DNA of 64,000 bases, taken from NCBI RefSeq assembly GCF_011758805.1, contig NZ_JAANOW010000001.1, positions 2,294,001 through 2,358,000 of the forward strand. The letters are read 5' to 3'. How positions within the stretch are numbered: position 1 is the first letter of the stretch; each line of letters starts with the position of its first letter. The position numbers were made by a program, and so were the translations under genes. The notes under the pieces were generated by a model that saw nothing but the letters and a program-made list of their open reading frames with translations, was not told the DNA's origin and did not search any database. Of this stretch, positions 56,670-64,000 are shown in pieces. Origin of the DNA: Mycolicibacterium fluoranthenivorans (GTDB lineage: Bacteria > Actinomycetota > Actinomycetes > Mycobacteriales > Mycobacteriaceae).

Positions 56670-57452
56670 ATGCGTCTTGGTCGAATCGCCAGTCCCGATG
56701 GTGTCGCCTTCGTTGTGATCGAAGGCGACCCCAACTCCGACGCGGTGTGCCGCGAAATAGCCGAGCAGTACCTGTCCCGCAACCCCACCTTCACCGGCCG
56801 GAGCTGGCCGTTGGCCGATGTCCGGCTGCTGGCGCCGATCCTGGCCAGCAAGGTGGTCTGCATGGGCAAGAACTACGCCGCCCATGCCCGTGAGATGGGC
56901 GGCGAACCGCCGGAGGATCCGGTCATCTTCCTCAAGCCGAACACCGCCATCATCGGGCCGAACGTGCCCATCCAGCTGCCCGCCGACGCCCATCCGGTGC
57001 ACCACGAGGGTGAGCTCGTGGCGGTCATCGAACGGCCGTGCAAGGACGTACCCGCCGCCAAGGCCGCCGAGTACATCCTCGGTTACACCATCGCCAACGA
57101 CGTCTCCGCGCGCGATCAGCAGCGCAAGGACGGCCAGTGGATGCGGGCCAAGGGGCACGACACCTTCTGCCCGGTGGGACCGTGGATCGAGACGGCCGTC
57201 GACCCGTCGGGGCTGGACCTGCGTACCGAGGTCAACGGAAAGGTGCGCCAGGACAGCAATACCGCGCTGCTGCTGCACGATGTCGGGGAGATCATCGAGT
57301 GGGTGTCGGCGGTGATGACCCTGCTGCCGGGCGACCTGATCCTGACCGGGACGCCGGAAGGTGTCGGCCCCATCGAGGATGGGGACACCGTCAGCATCAC
57401 CGTCGAGGGTATCGGTACCCTCACCAATCCCGTTGTGCGCAAGCAGAAGTAG
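56670..57452 (+). CDS. Fumarylacetoacetate hydrolase family protein
   Basis: A 260-residue FAH-fold protein. VCMGKNYAAHAREMGGEPPE binds the substrate, and HHEGELVAVIERPCKDVPAA and YTIANDVSARDQQRKDGQWM (NDVSARD) hold the metal ligands. LLPGDLILTGTPEGVGPIED is the closing motif. Family members act as acylpyruvase, oxaloacetate decarboxylase or aromatic ring-cleavage hydrolases, so the substrate is open. It matches Rv2993c. The -10 box TAGGCT (56658-56663) overlaps the stop of the upstream gene, and ATG 56670 is six bases later. gltX follows after six bases. Confidence 0.86.
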   Translation: MRLGRIASPDGVAFVVIEGDPNSDAVCREIAEQYLSRNPTFTGRSWPLADVRLLAPILASKVVCMGKNYAAHAREMGGEPPEDPVIFLKPNTAIIGPNVPIQLPADAHPVHHEGELVAVIERPCKDVPAAKAAEYILGYTIANDVSARDQQRKDGQWMRAKGHDTFCPVGPWIETAVDPSGLDLRTEVNGKVRQDSNTALLLHDVGEIIEWVSAVMTLLPGDLILTGTPEGVGPIEDGDTVSITVEGIGTLTNPVVRKQK

Positions 57453-57458
57453 AGGCCC

Positions 57459-58919
57459 ATGTCGATTCCGTCCGTACGCGTCCGCTTCTGTCCCTCGCCC
57501 ACCGGCACCCCACACGTCGGGCTGGTCCGCACCGCGCTGTTCAACTGGGCCTACGCCCGGCACACCGGGGGCACCTTCGTATTCCGCATCGAAGACACCG
57601 ATGCCGCCCGTGACAGCCAGGAGAGTTACGAGGCGATCCTGGATGCGTTGCGCTGGCTGGGTTTGGACTGGGACGAGGGCCCCGAGGTGGGCGGCCCGCA
57701 CGAGCCCTACCGTCAGTCCCAGCGCGCCGAGATCTATCGCGACGTGATCGCCAGACTCCAGGCCGCCGGCGAGGTGTATGAGGCGTACTCCACTCCCGAG
57801 GAGGTGGAGGCGCGCCACCTCGCAGCGGGCCGCAATCCCAAGCTGGGCTATGACAACTTCGACCGCGACCTGACCGATGAGCAGCGCGCCGCGTTCGCGG
57901 CGCAGGGTCGTAAGCCCGTGCTGCGGTTGCGGATGCCCGACGAAGACCTCACCTGGAACGACCTGGTGCGCGGTCCGGTCAGCTTTCCGGCCGGCTCGGT
58001 GCCCGACTTCGCGATCACCCGGGCCACCGGAGATCCGCTGTACACCTTGGTCAATCCGGTCGACGACGCCTTGATGAAGATCACCCACGTGCTGCGCGGC
58101 GAGGACATCATGCCCTCGACGCCCCGTCAGATCGCGCTGTACCAGGCGCTGATCCGAATCGGCATCGCCGAGCGGGTTCCCGAGTTCGCCCACTTGCCAA
58201 GCGTTCTCGGCGACGGCAACAAGAAGCTGTCCAAGCGCGACCCGCAGTCGAACCTGTTTCTGCACCGGGACCGCGGGTTCCTGCCGGAGGGGTTGCTCAA
58301 CTACCTGGCGTTGCTGGGCTGGGGCATCGCCGACGATCACGATGTGTTCAGCCTGGCGGAGATGGTGGCCGCGTTCGACGTCGCCAACGTCAACTCCAAC
58401 CCGGCCAGGTTCGACCAGAAGAAGGCCGACAGCATCAACGCCGAGCACATCCGGCTGCTCACGCCGGAGGATTTCACCGCGCGGCTGAGCGCCTACCTGG
58501 CCGCGCACGGTCACTCCACCGGCCTCGACGAGGCGGGTTTCGCGGAAGCGGCGGCCCTGGTGCAGACGCGGATCGTGGTGCTCGGCGATGCCTGGGACCT
58601 GTTGAAGTTCTTCGACGACGGCTCCTACGCCCTGGACGAGAAGGCGGCCGCCAAGGAGCTCGGGCCGGATGCCGCGCCGGTGCTGGACGCGGCTCTGACG
58701 GCCCTGACGGACGTGGGCGAGTGGACCACGCCGAACATCGAGGCGGCACTGAAGACGGCGCTTCTGGAGGGTCTTGAGCTCAAGCCGAGGAAGGCCTTCG
58801 GCCCGATCCGGGTGGCGATCACGGGTGCGACGGTCAGCCCGCCGCTGTTCGAGTCGATGGAACTACTCGGTGCCGAGCGCAGTCTGGCCAGGTTGCGGGC
58901 GGTACGGGGTGGGGTGTGA
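57459..58919 (+). CDS. gltX: Glutamyl-tRNA synthetase (probably non-discriminating)
   Basis: A 486-residue class I synthetase. [20 protein letters not shown] has the HIGH-type motif (HVGL), [15 protein letters not shown] binds ATP and glutamate, and [18 protein letters not shown] is the KMSKS-type motif. The C-terminal helical domain reads the anticodon. With GatCAB in the window and no glutaminyl-tRNA synthetase visible, it must charge tRNA-Gln with Glu for later amidation (inferred, typical of mycobacteria). It lies six bases after the FAH gene and just before tRNA-Gln and tRNA-Glu. Confidence 0.95.
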   Translation: MSIPSVRVRFCPSPTGTPHVGLVRTALFNWAYARHTGGTFVFRIEDTDAARDSQESYEAILDALRWLGLDWDEGPEVGGPHEPYRQSQRAEIYRDVIARLQAAGEVYEAYSTPEEVEARHLAAGRNPKLGYDNFDRDLTDEQRAAFAAQGRKPVLRLRMPDEDLTWNDLVRGPVSFPAGSVPDFAITRATGDPLYTLVNPVDDALMKITHVLRGEDIMPSTPRQIALYQALIRIGIAERVPEFAHLPSVLGDGNKKLSKRDPQSNLFLHRDRGFLPEGLLNYLALLGWGIADDHDVFSLAEMVAAFDVANVNSNPARFDQKKADSINAEHIRLLTPEDFTARLSAYLAAHGHSTGLDEAGFAEAAALVQTRIVVLGDAWDLLKFFDDGSYALDEKAAAKELGPDAAPVLDAALTALTDVGEWTTPNIEAALKTALLEGLELKPRKAFGPIRVAITGATVSPPLFESMELLGAERSLARLRAVRGGV

Positions 58920-58998
58920 AAACCGGCCCGGAATCTTTGGTAGTCTGCTCGTCGGTCCGGAAAGTGAAAGCGGGATGACCCCCGCCGAGTGATCCGGT

Positions 58999-59037
58999 CC
59001 AATATGCCCGTGACCAGCGGTGATGGGCATATATTGG
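58999..59037. other. Inverted repeat just before tRNA-Gln
   Basis: CCAATATGCCC (58999-59009) faces GGGCATATATTGG (59025-59037), nearly complementary with two extra bases in the right arm. The right arm includes the first three bases of tRNA-Gln. It may be a promoter dyad or a processing hairpin at the 5' end of the precursor. Nothing else is evident in the 115-base gap after gltX. Confidence 0.4.
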
Positions 59038-59106
59038 GGTATGGTGTAATTGGCAACACTAGGGATTCTGATTCCCTCATTCTAGGTTCGAGTCCTGGTA
59101 CCCCAG
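59035..59106 (+). tRNA. tRNA-Gln (CTG)
   Basis: A complete cloverleaf. Acceptor TGGGGTA (59035-59041) pairs with TACCCCA (59099-59105), G discriminator at 59106, and CCA is encoded at 59107-59109. The anticodon arm AGGGA-TT-CTG-AT-TCCCT puts CTG at 59068-59070. The T arm contains GGTTCGAGTCC. It would be charged as Glu-tRNA-Gln by GltX and amidated by GatCAB. Confidence 0.95.
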
Positions 59107-59169
59107 CCAATCCGGCGATTAGGTCAGCACAAGCTCCTCGGCTATGCTTTCTCACCGGATTAAGTTCTA

Positions 59170-59242
59170 GCCCCCGTCGTCTAGCGGCCTAGGACGCCGC
59201 CCTCTCACGGCGGTAGCGTGGGTTCGAATCCCATCGGGGGTA
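59170..59242 (+). tRNA. tRNA-Glu (CTC)
   Basis: A complete cloverleaf. Acceptor GCCCCCG (59170-59176) pairs with CGGGGGT (59235-59241) with one G-U end pair, discriminator A at 59242, and encoded CCA at 59243-59245. The anticodon stem CCGCC/GGCGG encloses CT-CTC-AC, so the anticodon is CTC at 59204-59206. It lies 63 bases after tRNA-Gln and before a strong terminator. Confidence 0.95.
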
Positions 59243-59251
59243 CCACCGAAG

Positions 59252-59286
59252 GTCCCGGGACTCAGACGAGTCCCGGGACTTTTTTT
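59252..59286 (+). terminator. Terminator after the tRNA genes
   Basis: A perfect 12-bp stem (GTCCCGGGACTC, 59252-59263, with GAGTCCCGGGAC, 59268-59279) with loop AGAC is followed by seven T residues. It ends the tRNA transcript right before the convergent DUF1501 gene, which ends at 59289. Confidence 0.93.
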
Positions 59287-59288
59287 CG

Positions 59289-60485
59289 TCAGAGGAACCC
59301 GATGCTCTTGCGCCCGGGACCCACCGACGGTTCCGGGTCACTCCCGAGCGTCTTGCTGAGCAACTCGTGATAGATGTCACGGAAATCGGTGGTGGTCTTC
59401 AGGTCCCCGTCGGCCAGATCGGTCAGGCTCGGTTCGTCGCCGTAGAAGCCGCCCTTGACCCGGGGGCCGGCGATGAACACCGGGCCGGAGGTGCCGTGGT
59501 CGGTGCCCTGGGACGCGTTGGCCTCGACGCGCCTGCCGAACTCCGAATACACCATCACCACCACATTGCGGCCGCGCTCGCTGCGCCGCATCTGCTTCAG
59601 GAAGGGCGCCAGCGCCGAGTCGAGGGCCGTCAGCAGGTGCTGATGGTCATCGCGTTCGTTGGCATGGGTGTCGAAACCCCCGAGCGTCACCATGTACACC
59701 TGGGTCGGCACGCCGGAGTGCACACACGTGGCCACCAGATCGAGATCCTCGGCCAACTGCTTGCCGGCATCGTCGATGGCGTCCGGGGACGGGCTGTCGG
59801 TGAAGCTGCTGAACGTCGAATCGGTTGCGGCGCAGTCGCGATAGTTCGCCCGCACCGCTGCCATCGAAGGGGTGTCGTGGGAGTCCGCGGTGCTCAACGC
59901 GCTCAGGGTGTCGGCGACATCGGTGGGAATGCGCGGAATTTTCACCGAAAGTCCTGTGGCGACGTGCTTCTCGCCGATGGCCAGCGGCGGCAGCACCGAT
60001 CCGACGTTGACCGCCCGCAGCGGGTCGTCGCCCCCTGCGTCGAGCCAGCGCCCGATCCAGCCCGTCGACACGGGCGCATCAGGCGAGGCGGTCTGCCAGA
60101 TGTCCATGGAGCGGAAGTGGCTGCGGTCCTGTTTCGGATACCCGGCCCCGCGCACGATCGCGAGCTCCTCGCTGTCCCAGATGTCCTTGAGGCCGGACAG
60201 CGCCGGGTTCAGGTGCAGGCGCCCGTCCAGGTCGAGTGTCTCGTGCGGTGCGAAGGAGAGGTCCCGGCGGGCGTCGTGATAGGCGTTGTCGTTGACGGGG
60301 ATCACCGTGTTGATCCCGTCGTTGCCGCCGTAGAGCGTGACGATCACCAGGATGCCGCTGTCCTTGGCGAGTGGGCGCTGCTGTCCCTGATCGAGCAGGT
60401 GCGGCAGCGTGACGGCGGTCCCGGCGAGCAGGCCGGCGGCGCCCACACTGGCGATCAGGAAGTTGCGGCGATTGAGCTCGGGCAT
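59289..60485 (-). CDS. DUF1501 family protein with Tat signal
   Basis: A 398-residue protein. The N-terminus NRRNFLIASVGAAGLLAGTA is a twin-arginine signal. The body is the DUF1501 alkaline-phosphatase-like fold: VIVTLYGGNDGINTVIPVND, RSHFRSMDIWQTASPDAPVS, VTLGGFDTHANERDDHQHLL, and VMVYSEFGRRVEANASQGTD with HGTSGPVFI. The family is exported or membrane-attached, metal-binding sulfatase/phosphatase-like, without a proven reaction. It is always, as far as I know, paired with DUF1800, which lies ten bases upstream here, and is probably co-transcribed with it. Confidence 0.85.
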   Translation of the reverse strand: MPELNRRNFLIASVGAAGLLAGTAVTLPHLLDQGQQRPLAKDSGILVIVTLYGGNDGINTVIPVNDNAYHDARRDLSFAPHETLDLDGRLHLNPALSGLKDIWDSEELAIVRGAGYPKQDRSHFRSMDIWQTASPDAPVSTGWIGRWLDAGGDDPLRAVNVGSVLPPLAIGEKHVATGLSVKIPRIPTDVADTLSALSTADSHDTPSMAAVRANYRDCAATDSTFSSFTDSPSPDAIDDAGKQLAEDLDLVATCVHSGVPTQVYMVTLGGFDTHANERDDHQHLLTALDSALAPFLKQMRRSERGRNVVVMVYSEFGRRVEANASQGTDHGTSGPVFIAGPRVKGGFYGDEPSLTDLADGDLKTTTDFRDIYHELLSKTLGSDPEPSVGPGRKSIGFL

Positions 60486-60495
60486 CTGTATCTCG

Positions 60496-61866
60496 CTAGG
60501 ACGTCAGGTATTCGGGCGTGTTGACGGCAGCGGCGACCAGCCGGACCGGGTTGTCGTGCAGCGGTTTCAGGGCGGCGGCGGTGCTGTCGGACCAGGCGCC
60601 GATGCCCAGCAGATAGCCGGCGGCGTCGACGCGGTCGGTCGGACCGGCCTCCTGGACGACCGAGAGGTCACCCATCGGGACGAACTTGTCGGCGGCCCAC
60701 ACCCGGGCGGCGGTGCTGGTGCTCGACAGCCACACCTGGCCTCGTGGCCAGCCGCCGACATCGTAGGGAAAGAACGGTCGCTGGCCCATGACGGTGAGGA
60801 CGACGTTGGTGCCCGCGACGGCGTCGGGACTGTCCAACGGCACGGCCAGCGAGCGCAGCATCCCGACGAGCCACTCGATCGGTTGGGTGACCATACTTCC
60901 GGCGCTCGCCGTGAACGCGGGGTCGAGGAAGACGGCCTTGGTGAGCGCCTTCAGATCTCGGTTCGGGCCGTAGGCCGCCACCAGGCGGTCCAGGACGTCG
61001 GGCGGAGCGGGAGTATCGGAGGCCAGCAGACGCCAGAGCTTTCCCGCCACGAAACCGGGTGAGCCAGGCTGGCTGAGCACGATGTCGCAGAAAGCGGTGT
61101 CGTCGTGGTTTCCGGTGACGCCGAACACCGTTTTCGGGGCGGTGTCGTGGTTTTCCGGTGCGATGACCGTCTGCGCACCCGGGATGACATAGCGGCCGGT
61201 GAGGGCGCGGGCACCTTCCTTGACATCGGCCTCGGTATAGCCGTTGTTGTGGCCGAGCGTGAACAGTTCCATGAACTCGCGCGACAGGTTCTCGTTCGGC
61301 GCGGCCTTGGTGTTGCGCACGGCATCGAGCCACAGCGCCATCGCCGCGTCGATGAGCATCGCGTAGGCCAGCTCGCGGAAGTCGCCGAGTTTGAGGGTGC
61401 GCAGCTTCTGGTTCTGCGCCGCCATGAGTTCGGCGGCGAGCACCTTCTCGGCCGACGTGGCGAAGTGGTTGTGCCAGACCAGCGTCAACTTCTCGTGGAT
61501 GGGCTCCTGCACGGCGGCCATCCGCCGGGTCCACCAGGCGCCCAGATCCAGCATCTGGCCGGACAACACCTTGATGAACTCGGTGCGCACCGGTAGAGGT
61601 GCGCTGTCGGGCGGGATCGGTGGTGTGACCGGCGTCGGGATGGGAGTGGCCAGCGCACCCGGATCGGAATCCGGGTCCATGTTCAGGGCCTTGTCCAGAT
61701 AGACCGACCAGTCCTGGCCGACGACCGCGTCGATCTGGGGACCGGACGCGCCGAAACCGGCCCGGCGCAGCATGCGTGCGGTGGCGAGCCATTGGGGTGA
61801 CTGCGAAGCCGTGGTACCTCCTCGGGCCGAACTCGGCGGCCGTCTCTCAAGGAAGGATAGAGCCAA
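60496..61866 (-). CDS. DUF1800 family protein
   Basis: A 456-residue protein. TARMLRRAGFGASGPQIDAV is the conserved N-terminal motif. LVWHNHFATSAEKV (HNHFA), NENLSREFMELFTLGHNNGY (ENLARElLELHtLG-type), YTEADVKEGARALTGRYVIP and VAGKLWRLLAS follow, which are DUF1800 hallmarks. Function is unknown. The start is doubtful: TTG 61866 is the first codon of the open frame with no ribosome site, and ATG 61776 would trim 30 residues but keep the family motif. It probably works with the DUF1501 protein, perhaps outside the membrane, though no clear signal peptide is visible. Confidence 0.8.
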   Translation of the reverse strand: MALSFLERRPPSSARGGTTASQSPQWLATARMLRRAGFGASGPQIDAVVGQDWSVYLDKALNMDPDSDPGALATPIPTPVTPPIPPDSAPLPVRTEFIKVLSGQMLDLGAWWTRRMAAVQEPIHEKLTLVWHNHFATSAEKVLAAELMAAQNQKLRTLKLGDFRELAYAMLIDAAMALWLDAVRNTKAAPNENLSREFMELFTLGHNNGYTEADVKEGARALTGRYVIPGAQTVIAPENHDTAPKTVFGVTGNHDDTAFCDIVLSQPGSPGFVAGKLWRLLASDTPAPPDVLDRLVAAYGPNRDLKALTKAVFLDPAFTASAGSMVTQPIEWLVGMLRSLAVPLDSPDAVAGTNVVLTVMGQRPFFPYDVGGWPRGQVWLSSTSTAARVWAADKFVPMGDLSVVQEAGPTDRVDAAGYLLGIGAWSDSTAAALKPLHDNPVRLVAAAVNTPEYLTS

Positions 61867-61958
61867 TCACACGTTTGCTAAAGTCGCGGCCCAACTGTGC
61901 AGGTTCACAGCTTTTTTGGAGCGAACGGTGTTTGCCCGATTCAGCAGTGCCCGGTGGT

Positions 61959-62660
61959 TCACAGCCGCCGGGTCAGCGCCTCGGATGCGGCCAACAGATC
62001 GGCAGCCCAGCGGGCTCCCGGGCGGCGACCCATCCGATCGATCGGACCCGACACCGACACCGCGGCGATCACCGCGCCGCGGCCGTCGCGCACCGGTGCC
62101 GAGACACTGGCGACCCCGGGCTCGCGTTCGGCTGCACTCTGCGCCCAGCCGCGCTTGCGGACTTCGGCAAGGGTGCGCTCGGTGAACATCGCCGACGGCA
62201 GCACCGCCTGTTGGGTCGCCGTATCGCTGAAGGCGAGCAGCACTTTGGCGCCCGATCCGGCGGTCATCGGCAACCGGGTGCCGATCGGCACGGTGTCCCG
62301 CAGCCCGGCCGGCGGCTCCAGCGCGGCTACACACACCCGTGCGGTGCCCTCGCGCCGATACAGTTGCACGCTCTCGCCGGTGATCTCACGCAGGCGAGGC
62401 AGCACCGCGGCGCCCGCGGCCACCAACGGGTCGTTGACATGTCCGGCGAGTTCGGTCAGGGCCGGGCCGAGTCGCCACCGGCCTTCCGGGTCGCGGGCCA
62501 GCAGACGATGTACTTCGAGGCCGGCGGCCAGACGATGTGCGGTGGCCCGCGGCAACCCGGTCCGCTCGCACAGTTCGGCAAGGCCGCAGGGTGATTCGGC
62601 CACCGTGTGCAGCACACCCACCGCTTTGTCGAGGACGCCGATGCCGCTATCCTGTCTCAT
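61959..62660 (-). CDS. IclR-family transcriptional regulator (adjacent to leuC)
   Basis: A 233-residue regulator. The N-terminal winged helix (GIGVLDKAVGVLHTVAESPC, LAELCERTGLPRATAHRLAA) binds DNA. The C-terminal effector domain includes TVPIGTRLPMTAGSGAKVLL, RKRGWAQSAAEREPGVASVS and AAVSVSGPIDRM. It matches Rv2989, which sits back to back with leuCD. IclR proteins of this type (NdgR/LtbR-like) control leuCD in actinobacteria and sense leucine or related intermediates. ATG 62660 diverges from leuC, with a dyad between them at 62666-62684. Confidence 0.9.
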   Translation of the reverse strand: MRQDSGIGVLDKAVGVLHTVAESPCGLAELCERTGLPRATAHRLAAGLEVHRLLARDPEGRWRLGPALTELAGHVNDPLVAAGAAVLPRLREITGESVQLYRREGTARVCVAALEPPAGLRDTVPIGTRLPMTAGSGAKVLLAFSDTATQQAVLPSAMFTERTLAEVRKRGWAQSAAEREPGVASVSAPVRDGRGAVIAAVSVSGPIDRMGRRPGARWAADLLAASEALTRRL

Positions 62661-62665
62661 AGGGA

Positions 62666-62684
62666 GATACTAGCGTTCCGTATC
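62666..62684. promoter_or_regulatory. Dyad in the iclR-leuC gap
   Basis: GATAC (62666-62670) and GTATC (62680-62684) are inverted with nine bases between, six bases from the IclR start and 53 from leuC. GAGATA also occurs on both sides of this stretch. IclR dimers bind such short dyads, so this may be the autoregulatory and leuC site. No T-box or leader peptide was seen before leuC. Confidence 0.4.
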
Positions 62685-62737
62685 GTGAGATAGCCAGCCC
62701 GTCACGGCAGGACGCCCCAACACGAATCGAGACTGTC

Positions 62738-64000
62738 ATGGAGCAGACCACGAAGCCGAAGACCCTGGCCGAAAAGGTGTGGGACGACCACGTTGTGGTG
62801 CCCGGCCCCGGCGAGGGAGCGGCCAAAGAACCCGACCTCATCTACATCGATCTGCATCTGGTGCACGAAGTCACCAGCCCGCAGGCGTTCGACGGTCTGC
62901 GGCTCGCGGGGCGCCCGGTGCGCCGGCCGGATCTGACGATCGCCACCGAGGACCACAACGTACCGACCATCGATATCGACAAGCCGATCGCCGATCCGGT
63001 GTCACGCACTCAGGTGGAAACGCTGCGCCGCAACTGCGAGGAGTTCGGTATCCGGTTGCACCCGATGGGCGATGTCGAACAGGGCATCGTGCACATCATC
63101 GGTCCGCAGCTGGGTCTGACACAGCCCGGTATGACGGTGGTGTGCGGTGACAGTCATACCTCCACCCATGGTGCGTTCGGTGCGATCGCCATGGGCATCG
63201 GCACATCGGAGGTCGAGCATGTGCTGGCCACCCAGACGCTTCCGCTCAAACCTTTCAAGACCATGGCGGTCAACGTCGACGGTGTGTTGCCCCCCGGCGT
63301 GAGCGCGAAAGACATCATCCTGGCGGTCATCGCGAAGATCGGCACCGGTGGCGGACAGGGGCATGTCATCGAATACCGGGGTAGCGCCATCGAATCGCTG
63401 TCGATGGAGGGCCGGATGACGATCTGCAACATGAGTATCGAAGCCGGTGCGCGGGCGGGCATGGTCGCGCCCGACGAGACCACCTACGAATTCCTCAAGG
63501 GTCGTCCGCACGCCCCGACCGGTGCCGACTGGGATGCCGCGGTGGCGGCCTGGAGTCGGTTACACACCGACGAGGGCGCCGAATTCGACACCGAGGTGTA
63601 CCTGGATGCCTCGACGCTCAGCCCGTTCGTCACCTGGGGCACCAACCCCGGGCAGGGCGTTCCGCTGTCGGCCACCGTGCCGGACCCCGAGCTGATGTCG
63701 GGTGACGATGAGCGTCAGGCTGCGGAAAAGGCATTGGAGTACATGGGCCTTCGGGCGGGTACCCCGATGCGCGAGGTGGCCGTGGACACCGTGTTCGTCG
63801 GATCGTGCACCAACGGGCGAATCGAGGATCTGCGGGTGGTGGCCGAGATCCTGGACGGCCGCCGGGTCGCCGACGGAGTGCGCATGCTCGTCGTCCCGGG
63901 ATCCATGCGGGTGCGCGCACAAGCCGAATCCGAAGGCCTGGGGGCGATCTTCACCGCCGCCGGTGCCGAGTGGCGGCAGGCGGGCTGTTCGATGTGTCTG
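62738..64000 (+). CDS. leuC: 3-isopropylmalate dehydratase large subunit (cut by window end)
   Basis: The frame runs open from ATG 62738 to the last base, 421 codons; the family length is about 470. [14 protein letters not shown] is the N-terminus. [20 protein letters not shown] and [20 protein letters not shown] bind the substrate. [20 protein letters not shown] has the first cluster cysteine (about residue 357), and QAGCSMCL, at the edge, has the other two. It carries an [4Fe-4S] cluster and isomerises 2- to 3-isopropylmalate with LeuD, whose gene should follow. It diverges from the IclR regulator gene. Confidence 0.94.
   Translation, partial: MEQTTKPKTLAEKVWDDHVVVPGPGEGAAKEPDLIYIDLHLVHEVTSPQAFDGLRLAGRPVRRPDLTIATEDHNVPTIDIDKPIADPVSRTQVETLRRNCEEFGIRLHPMGDVEQGIVHIIGPQLGLTQPGMTVVCGDSHTSTHGAFGAIAMGIGTSEVEHVLATQTLPLKPFKTMAVNVDGVLPPGVSAKDIILAVIAKIGTGGGQGHVIEYRGSAIESLSMEGRMTICNMSIEAGARAGMVAPDETTYEFLKGRPHAPTGADWDAAVAAWSRLHTDEGAEFDTEVYLDASTLSPFVTWGTNPGQGVPLSATVPDPELMSGDDERQAAEKALEYMGLRAGTPMREVAVDTVFVGSCTNGRIEDLRVVAEILDGRRVADGVRMLVVPGSMRVRAQAESEGLGAIFTAAGAEWRQAGCSMCL

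Noticed and set aside
54147..58514. Very long open frame (over 1400 codons) on the minus strand
   Set aside because: It lies opposite well-supported lipase, FAH, gltX and MFS genes, has biased Arg/Gly/Val composition without any motif, and is a usual by-product of GC-rich coding DNA.
61895..61917. CTGTG/CACAG hairpin followed by six T residues on the plus strand
   Set aside because: A five-base stem with no plus-strand gene upstream to terminate; neighbouring genes are on the minus strand.

Overview
The window looks like a chromosomal segment of a mycobacterium, most likely an environmental fast grower (Mycolicibacterium type). The DNA is very GC-rich, with GC-ending codons and many GTG starts. 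Many genes have a TANNNT -10 box only 6-8 nt before the start codon, the usual leaderless layout. Gene order follows, from memory and without a search, the M. tuberculosis stretch from about Rv3038c down to Rv2988c: THUMP-like methyltransferase, TB22.2-type secreted protein, PQQ-type lipoprotein, hexapeptide transferase, methylglucose lipopolysaccharide (MGLP) genes, fixAB, GNAT/PlsC pair, iscS-mnmA, ligA, ACT protein, gatCA-pfkA-gatB, lppZ, DoxX, Cfp6, ilvBNC, serA, leuB, MFS, FAH protein, gltX, two tRNAs, IclR regulator, leuC.

Layout. 1-4530: backbone methyltransferases, secreted proteins and an acyltransferase-like protein. 4550-17175: an accessory block of ten tightly packed genes read leftwards (LysA-like decarboxylase, NagB-like isomerase, FGGY kinase, GSAM-like aminotransferase, M20 peptidase, complete oligopeptide ABC importer) with a divergent GntR/UTRA regulator and a 16-bp perfect palindrome between them. 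17172-20828: GT4 glycosyltransferase, GH57 enzyme and methyltransferase of MGLP synthesis. 21025-27042: electron transfer flavoprotein, an OlsB/OlsA-like acyltransferase pair, and cysteine desulfurase with tRNA thiolase. 27097-32996: MetE-like protein, hydrolase, an IdeR-box methyltransferase and NAD-dependent DNA ligase. 33783-38167: GatCAB with phosphofructokinase. 38183-49028: lipoprotein, DoxX, and branched-chain amino acid and serine synthesis (ilvBNC under an attenuator, serA, leuB). 49068-54178: a second accessory block (membrane protein, ahpCD, RibD-domain reductase, and a DUF2563/WXG100-like module of lower GC). 54209-64000: MFS exporter, secreted lipase-like protein, FAH hydrolase, gltX, tRNA-Gln, tRNA-Glu, DUF1501/DUF1800 pair, IclR regulator and the start of leuC.

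Themes. The window holds the whole indirect route to Gln-tRNA (gltX, gatC, gatA, gatB, tRNA-Gln, tRNA-Glu). It holds most of the Val/Ile/Leu pathway, with a recognisable leader-peptide attenuator. Small repeats of a mycobacterial interspersed type occur at four places. In two of them the repeat forms a micro-ORF whose start and stop codons overlap the neighbouring genes. No insertion sequence, prophage or CRISPR array was seen, and no stretch over 300 bases lacks a feature. The least explained parts are the 4550-17175 cluster, the 51626-54178 module and the coupling micro-ORFs.
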